64,000 bases of DNA. Source: Xestospongia bergquistia. Taxonomy: Eukaryota; Porifera; Demospongiae; Haplosclerida; Petrosiidae. The notes below the pieces were generated by a model. It was not told where the DNA came from. It made no database searches and was given only the letters and a program-made list of their open reading frames with translations. Location of the stretch: the NCBI GenBank assembly GCA_963965975.1, contig OZ014415.1, positions 8,347,057 through 8,411,056 on the forward strand. The letters are read 5' to 3'. Shown here in pieces: positions 39,283-51,779 of the stretch. The position numbers were made by a program, and so were the translations under genes. Numbering within the stretch: the stretch's first letter is position 1; every line of letters starts with the position of its first letter.

Positions 39283-39700
39283 ATAGTACAGTTCTCCTGT
39301 TCTTTATTATGTTGGAACTATTGAAGTTGTTATTGGTGGTAATGTTGATGGTAGTGATGGTCCTGGTAGTGGTGATGCTGCTGTTATTGGTGTTTTTGCT
39401 GTTATTAATGTTGTTGCTACTACTAGTACCAGTGTTGATACTCTTGCTACTATTGTATCTATTGTTGTGATGATATTGCTGCTATTGGTGCTCTTGCTAC
39501 TATTGCTTACTTACTATGAACAAAACAATATAGCATACAGCAATGGAGTACTGGCAGTAGATGAAGGAGAACTGGACACAGAACTGACTTTTTCTTGTAA
39601 CATCAGGTCTACTACAACATTTATTAATAATTATATCTACACCACTCCTGCTGTACAGGCTGAGGACAATGGATTTTATAATAGTCAACTAGTACTTTAA
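39283..39700 (+). pseudogene. Membrane/tail module 8, frameshifted
   Basis: The frame from the acceptor (ending 39282) runs through an expanded hydrophobic repeat and stops at 39468-39470. The tail is open only in a different frame (from 39467). Tail states are normal (LAV, ELDTEL, AVQAED, YNSQ), so only the repeat has slipped. Confidence 0.65.
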
Positions 39701-41684
39701 TATAATACTATAATATATTTACTATTGTTATTTTGTTTTGTATTGTTACTAATATAATTGTTGTTCTATCCCTCATATAAATATCAGCTGTTAATATATG
39801 TTGTCCACCAATGTGGATTTGTCTTCTTTTTATATTTGAAAATTAAAATTTAACTTCAAATTAAATTAATGCTAAATAATTTAATACATAATGTTGCTAG
39901 TCTCCTAACAGACTCAACTTCCTCTATCTAAGTCCCTCAGCATAGTATAAGACTCATTATCTATGATAAGTTAATGGACAGATAGATGAATGGATGATGA
40001 ATGAATGGACAGATGGATAGATGAATGGACAAACTGATTAAATAAATGAATGTTATAATCTCATGTTTTAGTTTATAATCCATCAAATGGTTTGGTTAAA
40101 AACTGTACAATTTGTTTGTATTTTATATGATCACTACATATAATAAATGGTCATGATTGTGATGGCAGCAGTGGTTGGGGTCATGATCATGATTGTGGTG
40201 GTAGTGGTCAGGTGATAATCGTGCTGGTTGTGATCGTGATCATGGTGGTAGTAGTGATCGTATCGTGGTGGTAGTGAATGGACAGATAGATTCATGAATG
40301 ATAACTTTTTATACGAGGGTAGACTAGAGAGTGAGACAATGTCATAGAATCAACTACATGCGTCTGTTAGAAATCATTGAAGGATATGAGGATATGATAG
40401 ATGTCACTCATATCAGAGTTAGTAGATGAGTAATTAGTGTTAACATCAGATATCAGTGTTAGTAGATGAGAAATCAGTGTTAATATCAGATATCAGTGTT
40501 AGTAGATGAGAAATCAGTGTTAATATCAGATATCAGTGTTAGTAAATCAATCATGAATTTAACAACAAACTCTAATGTTTAATAAATGTTTAAACTTAGA
40601 AACTCTTTTTTGATGACAAAGTAAACATTATATATATATAGGAACATTGATATTATTATTTCATTTTCAATATCAATTAGGTAACTATGACAATATCAGC
40701 AGTTGTCATGTTATGTCTGTCTTATTATGAAAAACAATGGAAGAAAGATTTTAAAATAATTTTAAATTATTTCAAACAGAAGACAATAGGATAAATATGG
40801 AGTAAGAAATATATCTAATATCTATTATTCATCTGTCTGTCCATATATCCATCTTTTCTTCTGCCTATCCATCTATCCATCCATTTAATGATATAACTTA
40901 TATTATTGCTACATACCAATTACACTATAATAATAATACTGTATTAACATTATACTATAATTGGTAATATAGCAATGATGTAAGTTGAATAAATTGATAA
41001 CACATAGTAGGTGAATTTGGTATGAGTAGATGTATGGATGATGGACGGACAGATAGACAAAGTAGTGAGTGACAGTTGGATAGTGAATTTGATGTTTAAA
41101 CATTGTTTATAACATTAACTAATGAACATTTTGTTACACCATAAACAAACACAGTGGTGTTGGAATAGGAGGGCAAGTTGTCTTCCAATAATTGTACAGA
41201 TACAACACCCAGCTGCATGGTTAATTATCAATTAGACAATCCAATTACATCCCAATGTTATCCATCTTCTTACTCCGTTGAAATATAACTGTAATTTAAA
41301 CAATTTATTAAATATTAACTATATAAATTATACTCCCAAAACTATATGTCACATATAAGTCATAAAGGAGGTTGTGGTGAATTGTCATATTAAATTACAA
41401 TAATACACACTGTGACAATGTAACTATATATGGTATATTATATTATGTATTAAGGACTCCTTCAGGTTACTGGAACCTGACCTAATCATAAACAGATATG
41501 ACAGAAACTTATGAAGTCATGATTACTTTAGCTTGTGTTGTCACAGGTTGGAAAGTATAATAGAATATGATAGTGAATTATCTTATTAAATGTATTCATT
41601 AATTAGTATACTATAACAATCATAGACTATGTATCCATGGTTACTATATCATTTATCCATTCATTTTACAATCAATCCATTTAG
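39701..41684. other. Spacer with exon 21 fragment, repeat and MITE-like element
   Basis: Contains the module flank, a short minisatellite, the GTGGTAGTGATCGTG-type low-complexity block (40150-40280), a short exon 21 fragment, the 51-bp repeat (40430-40540), a palindromic element (40889-40990) and the intron leading to the next exon 19 copy. No gene. Confidence 0.6.
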
Positions 41685-42496
41685 AACTCAGAAGAAGATG
41701 AGATATGGCAAAGTACATTACGTGAGAACTTCCTCAATAGTTATCTTGAATATTTAAAAACCCTTCATTTTCATCTCATTAATGAATGTCCACTCACTCG
41801 TCAAGGACGTCATTCTCTTAGTCTCTCACATACTCCACTTACTCATCCATTACATCTCTATAAATGTTTACAACGTTCCTGTTATCAACACCCTCCTAAT
41901 TTTATAAGAAATAGAATTTTATTACAGTAAGTGAGAGTCAATAACCAGCAGTTGTTATGTCTGTCTCTTTATATAGAGCAATGGAAGAAAGATTTCAAAG
42001 TAATTTTAAATTATTTCAAACAGAAGACAATACTGATAAATATGGAGTAAGAAATATAACATTATTATTACGTCATTTATCTATTTTCCTATGTATCCAT
42101 ATTCATCTGTTCATCATACATCCATTCATGCAGTCCATCTATCAATTCAACCATCCATCCATACAACAATTAATTTAACAATCCATACATCCATTATTCC
42201 CATATATTCATCTATTATCTTTCTATGTATCTATCCATTATCTCTAGGTTATAATTAATGATGATTGGCAGGACATGTTTATATTATTAAGATCAGATAA
42301 ACATAACAGTGAACAAGGTTTCTATAGTGTATATCGTAATCAACAAGAAGGAGTGATCCCTCAAGAACAGAGGAAACTTACAGCAAATATTGAAGCTGAT
42401 CATCATCATATAGCTAATATTGTAAACTTTGCTTGTTGTCATCTCTGGACAAGAATAATAATTGATACACCTACTATTGGATATAATGGAAAATAA
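41685..42496 (+). pseudogene. SZT2 3' copy H: fused three-exon mini version
   Basis: Chimeric exon 41685-41926, exon 24 at 41977-42046 and exon 25 at 42248-42496, all open and phase-compatible. Confidence 0.75.
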
Positions 42497-42825
42497 AGTT
42501 ATAATATAATTGTTGTTAATAAAGATATAATTGTTATTTATAAGAAATATGTTACAGTACAATAATATTCCTCATACTGTTGACTATAATTATTGCCTAG
42601 TACAACACCGAATACGGTGTTTGTATGAACAAAGGGGTATTCCCAGTTAAACACAGGAGGACTATGAATATGATTATGGCGCGGAAGTTCTGGGTGCTCT
42701 CGGAAAATTATTAATTAACTATATTATAGTCCTAGACAACAATATTGCAATATTATATACTGATGTCAGTCGTGGAACTAGCTGGAAACTTTAATAAACG
42801 AGGTTATTTTTATCGTTCATTGCAG

Positions 42826-43205
42826 ACAATACAGTTCTACTGTTCTTTATTATGTTTGTATTATTGGTGTTGCTGCTGCTATTGGTAGTACTGATGGTGG
42901 TGGTGGTGGTAAAGGTGATGTTAGTATTGATGTTGTTGCTATTGGTGGTATTGCTGGTGGTAGTAATGATGATCCTACTATTGATGTTGGTACTATTGAT
43001 GCTATTGCTACTTGTTTACTATAAACAAAACAATATAGCATACAACAATGGAGTACTGGCAGTAGATGAAGGAAAACTGAACACAGAACTGACTTTTTCT
43101 TGTAACATCAGGTCTACTACAACATCTATTAATAATTATATCTACACCACTCCTGATGTACAGGCTGAGGACAATGGATTTTATAATAGTGAACTAGTAC
43201 TTTAA
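42826..43205 (+). CDS. Membrane/tail module 9
   Basis: Acceptor TTCATTGCAG ends at 42825. Met 42852 begins 117 residues with about 55 hydrophobic residues and one Lys. Tail states: LAV, KLNTEL, DVQAED, YNSELVL. Open throughout. Confidence 0.5.
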
Positions 43206-45383
43206 TATAATACTATAATATATTACTTTTGTTATTTTGTTTTATATTGTTACTAATATAATTGTTGTTCTATCCCTCATTTAAATATCAGTTGTTAATA
43301 TATGTTGTCCACCAATGTGGATTTGTCTTCTTTTATATTTGATATTTATCTTCAAATTAAAATAATACTAACTGATTTATAAGATAAATACATAATGTTG
43401 CTAGTCTCATAAAAGACTTAATTTCTTCTAAGTCCCATGCACATGATATAAGACTCATACAATGATCGTACAATGATAACAAGTGGATGTTCTTCAACAT
43501 ATTGTTATACTAGGAAACAGATAGTCCTGGTTCAGCAGGAAATAAAAATACTACATTATAATCTGATCAGTAGAAAAGAAGTAAATAGCAATTGATTGAA
43601 CAATGGTAGCAACTAGATGGATGAATATTGATGGGAATAGATGAATGGATGATAAGTTAATGGACAGATAGATGAATGGATAATGAATGAATGGACAGAT
43701 GGATAGATGAATGGACAAACTGATTAAATAAATGAATGTTATAATCTCATGTTTTAGTTTATAATCCATCAAATGGTTTGGTTCAAAACTGTACAATTTG
43801 TTTGTATTTTATATGATCACTACATATAATAAATAGTCATGATTGTGATGGCAGCAGTGGTTGTGGTCATGATTATGATCATGGTGGTAGTGGTCAGGTG
43901 ATAATCATGGTGGTTGTGATCGTGATCATGGTGGTAGTAGTGATCGTATCGTGGTGGTAGTGAATGGACAGATAGATGAATGAATGATAACTTTTTATAC
44001 GAGGGTGGACCAGAAAGTGAGACAATGTCACAGAGTCAACTACATGTGTCTGTTAGAAATCATAGAAGAAAACTAGGATATGGTAGATATCAGTGTTAGT
44101 AGATGAGAAATCAGTGTTAACATCAGATATCAGTGTTAGTAGATGAGAAATCAGTGTTAACATCAGATATCAGTGTTAGTAAATCAATCATGAATTTAAC
44201 AACAAACTCTAGTGTTTAAAAAATGTTTAAACTTAGAAACATTTTTTTGATGACAAAGTAAAACATTATATATATATAGTAACATTGACATTATTATTTC
44301 ATTTTCAATATCAATTAGGTAACTATGACAATAACAGAAGATCAGCAGTTGTTATGTTATATCTGTCTTATTATGAAAAACAATGGAAGAAAGATTTTAA
44401 AATAATTTAAAATTATTTCAAACAAAAGACGATATGGAGTAAGAAATATATCTAATATCTATTATTCATCTGTCTGTCCATATATCCATCTTTTCTTCTG
44501 CCTATCCATCTATCCATCCATTTAATGATATAACTTATATCATTGCTACATACCAATTGCACTATAATAATAATACTGTATTAACATTATACTATAATTG
44601 GTAATATAGCAATGATGTAAGTTGAATAAATCAATAACACATAGTAGGTGAATTTGGTATGAGTAGATGTATGGATGATGGACGGACAGATAGACAAAGT
44701 AGTGAGTGACAGTTGGATAGTGAATTTGATGTTCAAACATTGTTTATAACATTAACTAATGAACATTTTGTTACACCATAAACAAACACAGTGGTGTTGG
44801 AATAGGAGGGTAAGTTGTCTTCCAATAATTGCACAGATATTGTAAAAAGTCACATACAACACCCAGCTGCATGGTTAATTATCAATTAGACAAACTGATT
44901 ACCTCCCATTCTTATCCATCTTCTAACTCCATTGAAACATAACTGTAATTTAAACAATTTATTAAATATTAACTATATACATTATACTCTCAAAACTATA
45001 TGTTGCACATAAGTCATAAACTATAGTTGTGGTGAATTGTCATATTAAATTACAATAATACACACTGTGACAATGTAACTATATATGGTATATTATATTA
45101 TATGTATTAAGGACTCCTTCAGGTTACTCTCTCTCTCTATTTCTCTGTTCCAGTATGTAATGCAACTTGATGGTAGAGGTGCATATGAATTTAAACAGAT
45201 CGATTCTTCTACTGGATCATAAAAGCTTAGTATTAATCAAAAATTGATGCTTTTAATTAAAAGTACACACTATTTATTACTACTATATATTATGAAATAA
45301 TGTTATGAATATTATTATAATGCTATGAATATGATTATATGAGAAAACTGGTCGTGCAAACTAGCTTTTATCATTCATTGCAG
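43206..45383. other. Spacer, repeats only
   Basis: Near-duplicate of 39.7-41.5 kb: module flank, minisatellite remnant, low-complexity block, exon 21 fragment (43995-44085), 51-bp repeat and MITE-like palindrome (44522-44624). At 45154-45222 a pyrimidine-rich tract ending TTCCAG precedes a short frame ending in GSTGS-TAA; it could be a stray terminal exon, but nothing else supports it. Confidence 0.5.
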
Positions 45384-45691
45384 ATAATACAGTTCTCCTA
45401 TTCTTTATTATGTTGGTATTATTGGTGCTGTTGCTGTTGTTGGTGGTGATGATGATGTTACTACTATTGATGCTGTTGGTATTGGTGTTGTTGCTACTCG
45501 TTTACTATGAACAAAACAATATAGCATACAGCAATGGAGTACTGGCAGTAGATGAAGGAAAACTGGACACAGAACTGACTCTTTCTTCTAACATCAGCTC
45601 TACTACAACATCTATTAATAATTATATCTACAGCACTCCTGCTGTACAGGCCGAGGACAACGGATTTTATAAAAGTCAACTAGTACTTTAA
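45384..45691 (+). CDS. Membrane/tail module 10, no SZT2 copy beside it
   Basis: The shortest module: Met 45410 begins 93 residues with only about 31 hydrophobic residues and no Lys. The sequence upstream of the acceptor (GAATATTATTATAATGCTATG, GTCGTGCAAACTAGC) resembles module 12 more than the others. Tail states: LAV, KLDTEL, LSSNISSTTT, AVQAED, YKSQ. Confidence 0.5.
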
Positions 45692-47231
45692 TATAATACT
45701 GTAATATTTACTTTTGTTTTGTATTGTTACTAGTATAACTGTTGTTCTATCCTTTGTATAAATATCAGCTGTTAGTCCACCAATGTGGATTTGTCTTCTT
45801 TTTATATTTGAAATTTAAAATTTAGCTCAAAATTAAACTAATACTAACTAACTTAAGATAAATACATAATGTTGCTAGTCTCCTAAAATACTCGATTTCC
45901 TCTATCTAAGTTCCTCCGCAATCTTTCCATGTTATAATTAGACTAATTCCATGATCATACAATGATAATAGGTGGGTGTTCTTCAACACATTGTTTCAAC
46001 TAACAAACAGACAGTCCTTCTTCTTTAGTTTAACTGGAAGTAAATACTACATCATAACTTGATCTGTATAAAAGAAGTGAAAAGCAATTGATTGAACAAT
46101 GGTAGCAACTAGATGGATGGATATTGATGGAAAATAGATGAATATAATATTATGATAAATTAATGGACAGATAGATTGAGGAACTGGATGTTATAATCTC
46201 AGGACATACAGTTATATTGAAAGCACTCTCAGTATTTATTCTCACTCTTATATTGTCAATATTTATACTTGTATAGGTTCTTAAAGTTATGTAATGGAGC
46301 TATTAATACACAGTTTGTAATGGATTGCATTTGTGTATGTATCTTATGGTTATTCATATTGTGTGGTTATTGTAATATTTGAGCATGCTCAGTTTTGATT
46401 ATTATCATGTGTGTCTTTAGTAAGAAGAGAGGTCGTTGTTGGTTTGTAAAAGGGTTGTTCTGAGTTACGAGTAATATTACACAGTTAAGTCTGACAGTTT
46501 AAATATACAATTAAATTACACAGACCTTATTATCATTATCAGGACATATTATTTATAAAAAAGTAATACAGTTACTTCCTTATATACAAACCACAAATAG
46601 CTCATGATGACTTTCATGTTAAAAATTGTATGTACATTATTATAGTATTCACAGAATTCATAGAAGAATTTATCATTACAATTACTCCCATCAGCTTAAA
46701 GGGTTTCCTTCAGCTTGTTTAGTCACAGGTTAGAAAGATACAATAGTGAATTATATTATTAAATGTATTCATTTATTACTTTACTATGACAATCACAGAC
46801 TATGTATCCATTGTTCCTATATCATTTATCCATTCATTTTACAATCTATCCATTTAGATCTCAGAAGAAGATGAGATATGGCAAAGTACATTACATGAGA
46901 ACTTCCTCAATATGTCATTTATAAATCATTTATTTCATGTCAAATTGTATTCTATTGAGTGCTCCAGATTAAGTAACTTACCTCCTCCTAGTTATGAGGT
47001 GGGTGGAGTTATATAATATTACATGTATGTTATCTTTATTAGTTAAAGGAGTATATTCATTATAAGTAATAGAACAATAAACATATTAAATATGTCCTTT
47101 AATAATGTTAGCACAAGACCTTTGTTTTGTTGTAAACATTTATAGTCAAATTCCAATACTTGTTTCAATACTTCTTTCACACTACATGTATATATACTGA
47201 TATATATATATATGTATGTATGTATGTATAT

Positions 47232-47296
<65 letters not shown>

Positions 47297-48355
47297 TTCT
47301 ATTCACACAAACAGGACAGCACAACTCCTAAATATATATTTAACTGATATAAGTGTTACTTTTAAATCTAAACCTTTAGGGACTTGTAGGACCAGTTTTG
47401 GTAATATTATCAACGCCCACCTAATTATATAATTGTTATCATCCTATGATCATGGAATGAGTCTTATATCATATAAATTAAAATACTATACTCTATGGTG
47501 CATGTATTTATATAGTATTTCATAGTTTACATGCTATGAATATTATTGAAGAATTGACTAGGCTCTTTCAAACTCTATTAAAACATCTTGTTTCCTCTGA
47601 GTCAACTCAGTCTTGTATAAAAACTCAATCACTGATTCCATGACCAATAACAAGTGAGTATTTTTCAACACATTATTTTAACTAATGAATAGAATAGTCC
47701 ATCTTCTTTGGTTCAGCATCAAATCAAATTATATAGAACATGATCAGTGATAAAAGACATTGTTTTAAAATTGTAAATTATTGAGCAATAGCAAATAAGA
47801 GGATTGATTAATGGAAGAATAGATAAATGAGTGAATGGACATATATATTAATATATAGATGAAAGAATTGAAAGAAGGATCAGATAAATGGATGGATGGA
47901 TGGACTGATGTCAGGTAAAGGACATGATTAATGCTCAGTTAAACTTAGTTATTTTAAATGGTTCAAAATATCAAATTGTTTTGGCAATATTCCTATTTAT
48001 TGTATGTAAACATTACATAAATAGGAATATAGGATATAGCACATTCCAAGTGGACAACTATAACAATATCAGAAGATCAATAGCCATCAGTTGTTCTGTG
48101 TGTTTCGTTATGAAAACCTATCCCATTAATGATGAAAGTTACATCATCACTATATACCAAATATAATATAATATTAATACAGTATTAATATTATATTATA
48201 TTTGGTATATAGTGACAATATAAGTCACATGATCAAATCATGATTTGGTAGTTATAGGATACTCAACAAAAATATAAGTATTGATGTAAAATTGGATAAT
48301 ATATAAGAAATGTTTAATCTGTAAGACTACTTCTATAAATGGATAACATATGATA
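45692..48355. other. Spacer with stray SZT2 exon pieces and (CA)n
   Basis: 46859-47003 is an internally deleted exon 19 copy. 47241-47289 is a pure AC repeat flanked by TATA/TATG runs. About 47368-47425 is a degenerate piece of exon 20. 47.9-48.35 kb matches 37.9-38.3 kb, including a palindromic element (about 48125-48236). Confidence 0.65.
47241..47289. repeat. (AC)n microsatellite
   Basis: About 24 AC units. A shorter AC run occurs at 63826-63847 in a related context. Confidence 0.95.
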
Positions 48356-48584
48356 AGTTTCATGAATTACTCCAATTAGTAACATGCTATTCATTTGATT
48401 TTATTGATCCTCAACTATTACCATTACAAAAACAAACTAAAAAATGGTATCACACTTTATTACAGTAAGTGAGAGTCAATAACCAGCAGCTGTTATATCT
48501 CTCTCTTGATATAGAGCAATGGAGGAAAGATTTCAAAGTAATTTTAAATTATTTCAAACAGAAGACAATACTGATAAATATGGA
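48356..48584 (+). pseudogene. SZT2 3' copy I: exon 23 part and exon 24, last exon lost
   Basis: The 3' part of exon 23 (to 48465) and exon 24 (48515-48584) are intact. Intron 24 then runs straight into the segment that lies upstream of a module, so exon 25 has been deleted. Confidence 0.75.
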
Positions 48585-48929
48585 GTAAGAAATATAACAT
48601 TACTTTATTTATCCATTCATCAATTTTCCTACCTATCTATATTCATCTGTTCATCATCCATCCATTCATGTATCTATCCACCAATCCATGCAGTCCATCT
48701 ATCAATACAACACCTTAACCCGCCCGTCAAAGGGTTAACAATTGTACATTGTCAAAGATACGGGTCAGTCCCATGACTATCAACATGACTATGAATATGA
48801 TTATGACGCTATATGATTAAAACTTTTCTACCGTTGTCTCTACTACTACCGTCATATTTCAACTAATATCAGTCGTGGAAACTAGCTGGAAACTTTAATA
48901 AACGAGGTTATTTTTATCGTTCATTGCAG

Positions 48930-49270
48930 ATAATACGTTCTTTATTATGCTGGTACTATTGATGTTGTTGTTGCTATCGGCGGTATTGCTGGTTGTGGTG
49001 ATGATGATGATGAAGATATTGCTATTGATGTTGTTGCTACTTCTAGTACCAGTGTTGATTCTCTTGCTACTACTGCTTGCTTACTATGAACAAAACAATA
49101 TATATTACAACAATGGAGTACTGTCAGTAGATGAAGGAGAACTGAACAAAGAACTGACTTTTTCTTGTAACATCAGGTCTACTACAACATCTATTAATAA
49201 TTATATCTACACCACTCCTGATGTACAGGCTGAGGACAATGGATTTTATAATAGTCAACTGATACTTTAA
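48930..49270 (+). CDS. Membrane/tail module 11
   Basis: Acceptor TTCATTGCAG ends at 48929. Like module 2 it has the 9-base deletion after the acceptor. Met 48947 begins 107 residues. Tail states: LSV, ELNKEL, DVQAED, YNSQLIL. Open. Confidence 0.5.
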
Positions 49271-51245
49271 TATAATACTATAATATTTACTATTGTTATT
49301 TTGTTTTGTATTGTTACTAATATAATTGTTGTACTATCCCTCATATAAATACCAGCTGTTAATATATGTTGTCCACCAATGTAGATTTGTCTTCTTTTAA
49401 TATTTGAAATTTAAAATTTACCTCAAAAATTAAACTAATACTAACTAATTTAAAGATAAATACATATGTTGCTAGTCTCTTAAAAGAATCAATTTCTTCT
49501 AAGTCCCTCCGCAATCTTGCCATGCATATGATATAAGACTCATACAATGATCGTACAATTATAACAAGTGGCTGTTCTTCAACACATTGTCTACATCAGC
49601 AAAAAGATAGTCCCTCCTCTCTAGTTCAGCAAGGAGAAAAACTACATTATAACTTGATCAGTAGAAAAAGAAGTAAATAGAAATTGATTGAACAATGGTA
49701 GCAACTAGATGGATGAATATTGAATATTGATGGAAAATAGATGAATGGATGATAGTGAATGGACAGATAGATGAATGGATGATAAGTGAATGGACGGATA
49801 GATGAATGAATGATAACTTTTTATACGAGGGTGGACCAGAAAGTGAGACAATGTCACAGAGTCAACTACATGTGTCTGTTAGAAATCATCGAAGGAAACT
49901 AGGATATGGTAGTTTGAATTCACCATCATCAGTATCTGAAGTAGTTATTAATCCTAGTGTAACAGCTGAAGAAATGGAAGAAGTAAAGGTATATATCATT
50001 TTAATATTAGTAGATCAGATCAGATCAGATCAGTGTTAACATCAGATATTGGTGTTAGTAGATCAAATATCAGTGTGTTATGTTATGTCTGTCTTATTAT
50101 GAAAAACAATGGAAGAAATGGATGGAGTAAAGGTATATATCATTTTAATATTAGTAAATCAGATATTGGTGTTAGTAGATCTGATATCAATGTTAGATCA
50201 AATATCAGTGTATCAGTGTTAACATCAGATGTCAGTGTTAGTAGATGAGATATCTTTGTTAGTAGATCAATCATTTACTTTGTTATTTTGTTTTGTATTG
50301 TTACTAATATAATTGTTGTACTATCCCTCATATAAATACCAGCTGTTAATATATGTTGTCCACCAATGTGGATTTGTCTTCTTTTAATATTTGATATTTG
50401 ACCTTGAGGTAATATGGAGTAAGAAATGTAACTAATATCTATTATTCATCTGTCCATCTTTTCTCGTGCTTATTCATCCATCCATCCATTTGATGATATA
50501 AGTTATATAATTGCTACATACCAAGTATAATATAATATTAATACTGTATTAATATTATAGTATATTTGGTAATATAGGGATGATGTAAGTTGAATAAATT
50601 AATAACACACAGTACTGTTGTAGGAGAATTTGAAAGGATTATAAGTGGACAGATAGACAAAGTAGCGAGTGACATATAAATAGTTAGATAGTGAGTTTGA
50701 TGTTCAAACATTGTTTATAACATTAACTAATGAACATTTTCTGACAACACAAACAAACACAAGTGGTGTTAGAACAGGAGTTCTAATAATACACAGTGTG
50801 ACAAATGGCCAAATTGGCACGACTAGTATTTGTAGAACAATACTGTGTTAGTAAAACAGTCATTAATTTAACAACAAACTGTTATGTTTAATAAATGTTC
50901 ATACTTATAAATTGTTTTTTGATGACTATGTAAACATAAAAATCAACAATTGTAATGTCTGTCTTATTATAAAGAACAAAGGAAGAAGAATTAAAAGTAG
51001 TTTTAAATAGAAGACAATAATGAGAAAAAAATTTGTTTTGCAAACTATAGAAATGAGTATTTCTTGTTAATTGATATGGTATAATGTAAACTCAGAAGGC
51101 TAATGATATCTTTAATTATATTCATACTCTTATAATTATATTCATGAATGCTTTTTTGCAACAAGAGCTTTGCTCTTGTGAAAATACAAGAGCAAATATT
51201 ATGCCAAAATGGCAACACATGAGTAAGAAATGTAACATTATCTAT
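49271..51245. other. Spacer: exon 21 fragment, module flank copy, palindrome
   Basis: 49806-49988 is an SZT2 exon 21 fragment joined to minisatellite. 50270-50400 is a tail-exon flank without a tail exon, matching 32607-32730. A palindromic element lies at about 50490-50595. 51.17-51.20 kb has a short AAGAGC/GCTCTT inverted repeat. No gene. Confidence 0.6.
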
Positions 51246-51779
51246 TATTATTATTGTATTCCATTGAATCCTCCAGATTAAGTAACTTACCTCCTCCTAG
51301 TTATGAGGTGGGCGGAGTTATATAATATTACATGTATTAATTAATTAAAGGAGTATACTTATTATAAGTAATAGAACAATAAACATGTTATATATGTCCT
51401 TTAATAATGTTAGTACAGTTCTAGTAATGTATTTTAGGAAGCATCCAATATAAATTATATATATATGACCAAAGATTGACATCATCTTCTCTCCACTTAA
51501 ACATTTTCATTGCACTGTGATATTCTCATTAGTACTGTAGACAATTATTGATTTGATCAAAGTGTACCCAACCACAAGCCTGCCCATAAGACCATCACTA
51601 TATTGTAATAACTATCACATTCCAATACCTGTTCACATGGTAGAACTCCTTCACCCTAAGTATCTCTTTCATAGTTATCACATTATCTTATCATTAGGTA
51701 TCTGGACTGTTCTCTCAAGAGTGTGGTCGTATGAAGGACTTTATACATGTTCATTCATTTACATATGATTTTCATATCA
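51246..51779 (+). pseudogene. Orphan fragments of SZT2 exons 19 and 20
   Basis: 51246-51316 carries the exon 19 end (PPPSYE) and its donor. 51699-51779 carries the exon 20 start (LFSQECGRMKDFI) up to TTTTCATATCAG, where it breaks off. Confidence 0.75.

Noticed and set aside
47160..47432. Frames on both strands through the AC repeat (His-Thr and Cys-Val runs)
   Set aside because: Microsatellite translation without conserved flanks.
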